DNA from: Tabrizicola soli
Lineage (GTDB): Bacteria; Pseudomonadota; Alphaproteobacteria; Rhodobacterales; Rhodobacteraceae
DNA: 35,725 nucleotides
Reading direction: 5' to 3'
Assembly (NCBI RefSeq): GCF_015999335.1
Contig: NZ_JAEACP010000033.1
Coordinates: 1-35,725 of the forward strand
Made by a program: the position numbers and the translations under genes. The notes under the pieces were generated by a model. That model worked only from the letters and a program-made list of their open reading frames with translations. It did not search any database and was not told the DNA's origin. This document shows positions 30,908-35,725 of the stretch, piece after piece (position 1 is the stretch's first letter; every line of letters starts with the position of its first letter).

Positions 30908-32848
30908 ATGACCATCACGCTTGATCGTCATGGCAGCGTCGCTGTCCTGACCATCGACAATCCGCCCGTCAACGCCCTCAAGACTTCGGTCCGGGCGCAG
31001 CTTTACCAGCTTGTCGAAGTGCTGGATGCGGACCCCGAGATTTCTGCCGTGGTGCTGCGCGGGGCGGGCAAGCTGTTTGTCGGCGGTGCCGACATCGGCG
31101 AATTCGACCGCCCGCCAGAGACGCCCACCCTGCCGGACCTGATCCTTCGGGTCGAAGCCGCAGTGAAGCCCTGGGTTGCGGCGATCCATGGCCATGCCCT
31201 CGGCGGCGGTCTGGAAATGGCGTTGGGCTGCCATTACCGGGTGGCCGCTTTGGGGGCCGTTATGGGACTGCCCGAAGTGAACCTGGGCATCATCCCGGGC
31301 GCGGGCGGAACACAACGCCTGCCGCGCCTGATCGGGCTTGAGGCCGCGATCCCTGTCATTGCCGAACGCGTGATGCTGGACAGCGACCGCGCGCTGCAAC
31401 TTGGTCTGGTTGATCGCATCATCGAGGGACCGCTGACCGAAGGCGCCGTTGCCTTTGCCGCCCGCCTGTCGCAGACCCGCCCCCCGGCTGGAACCCGTCC
31501 CCTGTCCGACCCAGGACCTGCCTTCTGGGAAGCGGCGTCGGCCCGCGTCGCAAAGGCGGCCAAGGGACAAAGCGCGCCCCTCGCCGCGCTGCACGCAGTG
31601 CGCCACGGGGTGGATCACGGCTGCGAGGCCGGCCTCCGGCAGGAACGTGAGACCTTCCTTGCCCTCAAGACAACGCAGGAATCGGCTGCCCTCCGCTATC
31701 TCTTCTTTGCCGAGCGCGCCGCGCCGCGACCTGCCGACCTGCGCGATGTGACACCGCGACCCATTGCCCTGGTGGGTGTCGTCGGCGGTGGCACGATGGG
31801 CAGCGGCATCGCGGCGGCCTTCCGCAATGCCGGAGTGCCCGTCATCCTGTCCGAACGCGAAGCGCCCGCGCTGGAGCGTGGGCTTGCCACCCTCCGCGGC
31901 CTGTTCTACGCGGCCGCCCGCCGCGGACATATCAGCGAAGCAGAGGCAGCCGCCCGGATGGCAGGGGTCACGGGTTGCGTGGGCCTTGAGGGTCTCTCCA
32001 GCTGCGACCTGGTGGTCGAGGCCGTCTTCGAAGACCTTAACGTCAAGCGGAAGGTGTTCGCCGATCTGGGCCGCCTGTGCCGGGCCGATGCGGTGCTGGC
32101 GACCAACACCTCCTATATCGACCCACGGCAGATTGCGCTGAACCTCCCCGCGCCCGAGCGTTTCATCGGCCTGCATTTCTTCAGCCCCGCCCATGTGATG
32201 AAGCTGCTTGAGGTCGTCCCGCACCCGGCCACCTCGTCCGAGGTGCTGGCCACGGCCTTCCAGTTGGCGCGGCAAATGGGCAAGGTGCCGGTCCGTTCCG
32301 ACATCTGCGAAGGCTTCATCGGCAACCGGATGCTGAAACGTACCCGGGTCGAGACAGAGGCCTTGGTCCGCGCAGGCACCCCCTTTGCCGCCATCGACGC
32401 CGCCCTGCGGCGCTTCGGTTTTGCCATGGGGCCCTTCGAAATGCAGGATATGGCTGGCCTCGACATCGCCTACATGAACCGCGAGGCCGCACGCGCGCGG
32501 GGTGAGTCCGTGCCCGAAGGGCCACTTGACCTGCTGGTGCGGGCGGGCCGCAAGGGTATCAAGACCGGCGGCGGCTGGTATGACTATGCCCAGGGGGACC
32601 GCACCCCCCACCCCTCGGAGGCGGCGGCGGCGATCATCGCTCCGCTGGTCGGGGCCGGTGCGCCGCTGGCCGAAGACCAGATCGTTGACCGGCTGATCGG
32701 TGCATTGGCCGACGAGGGCCGCGCCATCCTTGCCGAAGGCATCGCCTCCAGCGCAACAGACATCGATCTTGTCCAGATCCACGGCTATGGCTTCCCGCGC
32801 ACGAAGGGTGGCCCCATGTTCCTGACTGACCGAAAGGCCAAAGCATGA
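30908..32848 (+). CDS. Fused enoyl-CoA hydratase / 3-hydroxyacyl-CoA dehydrogenase (FadB/FadJ-like)
   Basis: This 646-residue bifunctional enzyme has a crotonase domain (about 1-190: GKLFVGGADIGEF, HGHALGGGLEMALG, Glu123 in LPEVNLG). Its dehydrogenase domain (about 285-646) has GVVGGGTMGSG at 290-300, NTS at 400-402, catalytic His423 in GLHFFSPAH and Glu435. The second hydratase glutamate of E. coli FadB aligns with Pro149 in my manual comparison. The C-terminus stops at GGPMFLTDRKAKA, roughly 50 residues before the usual family end. The stop overlaps the next ATG by 4 bases. With the thiolase and CoA-transferase it provides the hydration, oxidation and cleavage steps of a beta-oxidation. Confidence 0.92.
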   Translation: MTITLDRHGSVAVLTIDNPPVNALKTSVRAQLYQLVEVLDADPEISAVVLRGAGKLFVGGADIGEFDRPPETPTLPDLILRVEAAVKPWVAAIHGHALGGGLEMALGCHYRVAALGAVMGLPEVNLGIIPGAGGTQRLPRLIGLEAAIPVIAERVMLDSDRALQLGLVDRIIEGPLTEGAVAFAARLSQTRPPAGTRPLSDPGPAFWEAASARVAKAAKGQSAPLAALHAVRHGVDHGCEAGLRQERETFLALKTTQESAALRYLFFAERAAPRPADLRDVTPRPIALVGVVGGGTMGSGIAAAFRNAGVPVILSEREAPALERGLATLRGLFYAAARRGHISEAEAAARMAGVTGCVGLEGLSSCDLVVEAVFEDLNVKRKVFADLGRLCRADAVLATNTSYIDPRQIALNLPAPERFIGLHFFSPAHVMKLLEVVPHPATSSEVLATAFQLARQMGKVPVRSDICEGFIGNRMLKRTRVETEALVRAGTPFAAIDAALRRFGFAMGPFEMQDMAGLDIAYMNREAARARGESVPEGPLDLLVRAGRKGIKTGGGWYDYAQGDRTPHPSEAAAAIIAPLVGAGAPLAEDQIVDRLIGALADEGRAILAEGIASSATDIDLVQIHGYGFPRTKGGPMFLTDRKAKA

Positions 32849-33066
32849 TCTCCTATCCCGACGTTCAGCTTTACATCGACGGCGTCTGGCCCCCGGCGTC
32901 CGATGGCCGGACGATCCTTCGCTTTGTCGCTGGCTTTCTCTTCAAATATTATCAGGTCGAATACGAGGGCAGCGGGCGAGAAGACAGACGATTAGCCTGC
33001 AGTCATTCCACCCTGTACACAGCGCGGCAAATACTGCGGCGGGGACCGCCGCGCGCGCAATCATGA
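32845..33066 (+). pseudogene. Aldehyde dehydrogenase 5' stub fused to unrelated sequence
   Basis: The first 24 codons (ISYPDVQLYIDGVWPPASDG, then RTI) are the typical N-terminus of an aldehyde dehydrogenase, with the start in an ATGA overlap with the FadB-like stop, so a complete dehydrogenase gene once followed. From about 32917 the similarity ends. The frame runs on through about 49 codons without family likeness to TGA at 33064-33066. The remaining stretch to 33183 holds no gene that I can support, only an AT-rich patch near 33085-33115. This is a clean breakpoint at the right end of the catabolic operon. Confidence 0.75.
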
Positions 33067-33183
33067 TCCAGCTGAAGCGAACCGATTGTATTTTAATGAA
33101 AAAATCAGTTTCTTAGCTTCACTGCGGGCATCAAGCGAGTCTAATGGCAAGGAAACGATGCAACCCACAGAAGGATGCCCGCC

Positions 33184-33411
33184 ATGACCACCCGCCGCGC
33201 CGCCCAGAACGACAAAGCCCTCGACGCCTTCATCGCCGCCAAGGTCGAGATCGACGTGATGCTGGAGCGCCTGAAGGCCCTCAGCGACGACCACTTCGAG
33301 ACTAATCCTGACGAAATCAACTGGGGCGATGTCGGCACGCTGAAGCACTACGCGGACCTGCTGCGCCAGATCACCGACAGCGCCTTCAAGGAAGGCGAAC
33401 ACGCTGCCTGA
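33184..33411 (+). CDS. Small helical protein of unknown function
   Basis: This 75-residue protein starts at ATG 33184, with AAGGA eight bases upstream; an in-frame ATG at 33175 would overlap that site. It is almost all helical (NDKALDAFIAAKVEIDVMLE, RLKALSDDHFETNPDEINWG and HYADLLRQITDSAF) and acidic overall. I do not recognise a named family. Proteins of this type occur beside DUF3489 genes on accessory DNA of this bacterial group, and one follows here 94 bases downstream. Confidence 0.65.
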   Translation: MTTRRAAQNDKALDAFIAAKVEIDVMLERLKALSDDHFETNPDEINWGDVGTLKHYADLLRQITDSAFKEGEHAA

Positions 33412-33433
33412 CGCGCCCACGGACGCGACGGCC

Positions 33434-33452
33434 GCCCCGTGCCGAACGGGGC
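33434..33452 (+). other. Stem-loop after the small helical gene
   Basis: GCCCCGT (33434-33440) and ACGGGGC (33446-33452) form a 7-bp stem with a 5-base loop, followed by only two T residues. It may be a weak terminator or the first half of a larger 5' leader structure for the next gene. Confidence 0.5.
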
Positions 33453-33454
33453 TT

Positions 33455-33501
33455 GCCTCCGTAGAGGGCGCGCACACCGGGCGCCCAAGCGCTACGGAGG
33501 C
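33455..33501 (+). promoter_or_regulatory. Long hairpin sequestering the DUF3489 ribosome binding site
   Basis: GCCTCCGTAG (33455-33464) is perfectly complementary to CTACGGAGGC (33492-33501), and an inner stem GGGCGC/GCGCCC (33466-33471 with 33481-33486) continues the helix. The Shine-Dalgarno GGAGG (33496-33500) of the gene starting at 33506 lies wholly within the outer stem, so translation should be blocked while the hairpin is closed. Confidence 0.6.
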
Positions 33502-33505
33502 CCCG

Positions 33506-34072
33506 ATGACCACCCCGTCCGACACTCAGTCCCTGATCCTGTCCCGCGCCGCGACCCGGCCAGGGAACCTCGCCCTGCCGCTGCCCGAGGGGCTGGTCGG
33601 CGCCGCCGCCAAGATGGTCGTCGGCAAGATGATCGCCCGCGGCTGGCTGGAAGAGGTCGAGGCCAACCTGCGTCGGGGCGAGCCGATGTGGCGTGAGACC
33701 GGCGACGGCCACGGCACCACGCTGATCGCCACCGAGGTCGGGCTCGAGGCCATCGGGATCGAGCCGGTGGTGGCCAGCGCCGTCGCCAGTGCGCGGAAGG
33801 CGAAGCCGAAACCGGAACCGGAACCGGCGCAAACGCCTGACGACCCCGATACCGCGAAACCCGCCACCTTCCGCGCTGGCACCAAACAGGCGCAGATCAT
33901 CGCCATGTTGCAGCGCCCCGAGGGCGCGACAGTCGCCGAGATGGTCGAGGCAACGGGGTGGCAATCGCACACGGTTCGCGGCTCGATCTCCGGCGCCCTG
34001 AAGAAGAAGCTGGGCCTGCCCATCACCGCCGAAAAGGTCGAGGGCAGGGGGTCAGTGTACCGGATCGCGTGA
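33506..34072 (+). CDS. DUF3489 domain protein
   Basis: This 188-residue protein has an N-terminal domain of about 85 residues (SLILSRAATRPGNLALPLPE, then a GKMIARGWLEEVEA winged-helix-like segment). A proline/lysine/glutamate linker (KPKPEPEPAQ, about 97-106) follows. The C-terminal DUF3489 domain (FRAGTKQAQIIAMLQRPEGA, VAEMVEATGWQSHTVRG, GRGSVYRIA) looks like a winged helix that could bind DNA. The function is not established. The start is ATG 33506, five bases after GGAGG. Such genes are common on plasmids and phage-like islands of Rhodobacterales, which supports the view that the catabolic block is joined to mobile DNA here. Confidence 0.85.
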   Translation: MTTPSDTQSLILSRAATRPGNLALPLPEGLVGAAAKMVVGKMIARGWLEEVEANLRRGEPMWRETGDGHGTTLIATEVGLEAIGIEPVVASAVASARKAKPKPEPEPAQTPDDPDTAKPATFRAGTKQAQIIAMLQRPEGATVAEMVEATGWQSHTVRGSISGALKKKLGLPITAEKVEGRGSVYRIA

Positions 34073-34105
34073 TCGCGCGACGAGCCCGAAGCCTCGAACT
34101 CGGCT

Positions 34106-35287
34106 TCATGCAAGAACCGCGGCGATTGCTTTACGCAAGGCCACGTCTCTTGGATCGGGCTCCACCCCTGTCCCCATCCGGTTCATCACATAGCCGTAAC
34201 CAAGTTCGATCTCAGGGTCGGCAAATGCCATCGAGCCGCCAGCGCCGGGCGTTCCGAAGGCCGATGGCGATCCGATGGGCAACCCGTAAAACGGCTTCAT
34301 GAAGCCAAGCGAGTACGAGATCTCGGTTGTAAGGCACATGTCCTTGGTCCCGCCCTTTGGCGGGATTGCCGGTGCCTTGAGCGCTTCCAGTGTTTCGCGG
34401 CGGATACCCAGCTTCTTCCCGCCGGTTGCAAACTCTCCGTAGAGTTTCGCGAGGGCGCGAGCCGTCCCGACGCCCCCTCCAGAAGGAACCTCCAGATCAC
34501 GGGCATACACGGTATCCCTGTCTACCGCGATCATCGTTCCGGGGTTCACCATGGTCGAGCGGAAGACATGACTCCACGGATTCAGGACCTTCGGGATCAT
34601 GGCCACCGGTAACCCCAGTATGGAAGCGACGATGCCCGGCGTCTGTATCGGCGCGAGGCGATCATCCGGTGTGTCTGGCGGCAAGCGGATGTAGAACTCG
34701 GCCCCGAGGGGACCGGCAAGGTCCTCCTGGAGAACGCGACCGAGCGTTCGGTGTCGCGGATCCACCCGGCGGATCAACTCGCCCTCGTAAAAGCCCAAAG
34801 ACATGATGTGATAGGCGTAGTGCTGCCCGGGGGGCCATTCCGGGCGTTCAGCCTCCATGATCCGGGCCAGTCGGTCAAAGTCAGCAATGACCTCTCGATC
34901 GACTTTCTGGTGGAAGGCGTGCAGTCCGGCCTGATGGGACAGCAACTGCCGTACGGTAATCTCGGCCTTTCCGTTTCGAGCGAATTCGGGCCAGTAATCC
35001 GCAACCCGTGCCTCATAGTCGATCCAGCCGCGCGAATGGGCGTAGGCCATGACAAGGCCTGCGACGCCCTTGGTGGCGGACAAGACGATGACCATCGTAT
35101 CGCTTTCCCAGGGAGCGCCTGTCCTGGGGTCGCGCAGCCCACCCCAGAGGTCGACAACCAATTCGCCGCGATGCTGCACCGCTACTGCCGCGCCAAGCTC
35201 TCTGCCAGATTCGAAGTTCCTCTGGAATACCGAGCGAACAGGCTCCCACCCTGCCGCGACGTGACCCGAAATCTGATACTTGGTCAT
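34106..35287 (-). CDS. Serine hydrolase, beta-lactamase fold (family VIII esterase-like)
   Basis: This 393-residue protein has the SxxK motif at Ser70-Ala-Thr-Lys73 (VLSATKGVAG), then a WIDYEARVADYWPEFA segment and LLSHQAGL. Tyr159 (YAYHIMS) is the likely general base. The third motif region reads FGTPGAGGSMAFADPE, where a His is usual for the Thr. This is the class C beta-lactamase/EstB carboxylesterase group, which cleaves esters or amides and seldom antibiotics. The start is ATG 35287; an in-frame ATG at 35344 is possible. No secretion signal is seen. It lies between accessory genes and the IS3 tail with no operon partner, so its role in the catabolic pathway is uncertain. Bases 35288-35495 hold nothing else that I can support. 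Confidence 0.85.
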   Translation of the reverse strand: MTKYQISGHVAAGWEPVRSVFQRNFESGRELGAAVAVQHRGELVVDLWGGLRDPRTGAPWESDTMVIVLSATKGVAGLVMAYAHSRGWIDYEARVADYWPEFARNGKAEITVRQLLSHQAGLHAFHQKVDREVIADFDRLARIMEAERPEWPPGQHYAYHIMSLGFYEGELIRRVDPRHRTLGRVLQEDLAGPLGAEFYIRLPPDTPDDRLAPIQTPGIVASILGLPVAMIPKVLNPWSHVFRSTMVNPGTMIAVDRDTVYARDLEVPSGGGVGTARALAKLYGEFATGGKKLGIRRETLEALKAPAIPPKGGTKDMCLTTEISYSLGFMKPFYGLPIGSPSAFGTPGAGGSMAFADPEIELGYGYVMNRMGTGVEPDPRDVALRKAIAAVLA

Positions 35288-35495
35288 CTTGGTCTGCACT
35301 CCAAGTGAGGTCTTACATGGCTCTGGCCCGATCGAGGTCGACATGTCATCGATTCCGATCATTGCCGATACAATTACTATGGCACGAAAAGGCCACCGGA
35401 GATGGTGCTGGCGGTGGAGCCATCGATGGGCGCAGTCGCCATCGGCGCGAGCTAGCAGGCGACCATCTCGCTTTCGGTGACCTGCCACTGAACTT

Positions 35496-35725
35496 TCATC
35501 CAGCTGCGACCGGAGCCGGTTTTTGATTTACGCCTGTCGGCGTGGGTTGAGCAATCGCCCGACGCGCGGAACTGTCATCGCGTGCAGCGGGTCGGGCGAT
35601 TGCGGTGGTCAGGTGCAGGGCGAAGCCTGTAGGCGTCTGGTAGCCGAGGGCTGAATGGGGCCGCGCGGTGTTGTAGTCGGTGACCCACTCGGCGATCAGA
35701 TCGCGGGCATGTGCCAGGTTGCGGA
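35496..35725 (-). mobile_element. IS3-family transposase OrfB, C-terminal end (partial)
   Basis: On the minus strand a frame enters from the right edge and runs 75 codons to TGA (35498-35496). DLIAEWVTDYNTARPHSALG, followed by YQTPTGFA, is the hallmark C-terminus of the IS3-family integrase-type transposase, including the last catalytic-domain helix. The TGAACTTTC at about 35489 could be the terminal inverted repeat. The rest of the element is outside the window. Confidence 0.85.

Noticed and set aside
30884-32782. Minus-strand open frame of 632 codons opposite the FadB-like gene
   Set aside because: Antisense shadow of a gene with clear crotonase and dehydrogenase motifs.
33800-33830. Short GGAACC-type tandem repeat
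   Set aside because: It simply encodes the Lys/Pro/Glu linker of the DUF3489 protein and is too short to call a repeat locus.
1-35725. A composite transposon formed by the two edge IS elements
   Set aside because: The left tail is IS5-like and the right is IS3-like. Different families cannot act as a matched pair, although both show that the region is prone to rearrangement.
1-35725. CRISPR array, rRNA or a plasmid replication origin
   Set aside because: No regularly spaced repeats, rRNA-like sequence, iteron series or Rep/Par partition genes were seen on reading both strands.

Overview
The window is GC-rich DNA from an alphaproteobacterium, most likely a member of the Rhodobacterales (Paracoccus/Rhodobacter type). 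I infer this from protein style, start-codon and Shine-Dalgarno usage, and small accessory genes such as DUF3489 and DUF2188. It reads as a mosaic catabolic island with IS remains at both edges: the 3' end of an IS5-like transposase at position 1 and the 3' end of an IS3-like transposase at the right edge.

Left accessory block (1-2590). It holds an IS5 tail, an ImmA/IrrE metallopeptidase with an XRE regulator, two small divergent genes (one DUF2188), and a ParD/ParE toxin-antitoxin pair with a clear palindromic operator. The block ends at a 20-bp copy of the 3' end of an initiator tRNA (tRNA-fMet), which looks like an attachment-site scar of an integrative element, followed by a terminator.

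Catabolic block (2635-32848). Five gene groups are visible. (1) A minus-strand operon encodes an OYE/trimethylamine-dehydrogenase-like flavoenzyme, an NDP-forming acyl-CoA synthetase and a crotonase, with a divergent LysR regulator. (2) A long minus-strand operon encodes two tandem paralogous Tat-exported solute-binding proteins, two permeases, a double ATPase (peptide/nickel-type ABC importer) and a GMC oxidoreductase. (3) A plus-strand pair encodes an amidase-signature hydrolase and an acetylpolyamine-amidohydrolase-like deacetylase. (4) A minus-strand cluster encodes a class III aminotransferase and a PuuC/KauB-like aldehyde dehydrogenase, a terminator, then a CaiC-like acyl-CoA ligase, a PYROXD2-like FAD oxidoreductase, a degenerate amidohydrolase-fold protein and a BetI-like TetR regulator. 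(5) A plus-strand series encodes a PcaF/PaaJ-like thiolase, a truncated OppF-type ATPase relic, a CaiB-like CoA-transferase and a fused enoyl-CoA hydratase/3-hydroxyacyl-CoA dehydrogenase, ending in a 24-codon stub of an aldehyde dehydrogenase.

Together the enzymes suggest a funnel: import of an amide or N-acyl amine, amide/acetyl hydrolysis, transamination of the amine to an aldehyde, oxidation to a carboxylate, CoA activation and beta-oxidation ending in thiolysis. An almost identical 18-bp palindrome lies in both major divergent promoter regions (17198-17215 and 27686-27703). This ties groups 2-5 into one probable regulon of the BetI-like repressor. The substrate is not known. An omega-amino acid/polyamine-derived compound, or an N-methylated carnitine/betaine-like compound, are the two ideas best supported by gene content.

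Right accessory block (32845-35725). It holds a breakpoint in the aldehyde dehydrogenase stub, a small unknown gene, a DUF3489 gene whose ribosome binding site is buried in a long hairpin, a beta-lactamase-fold esterase and the IS3 tail. No rRNA, complete tRNA or CRISPR array is seen.
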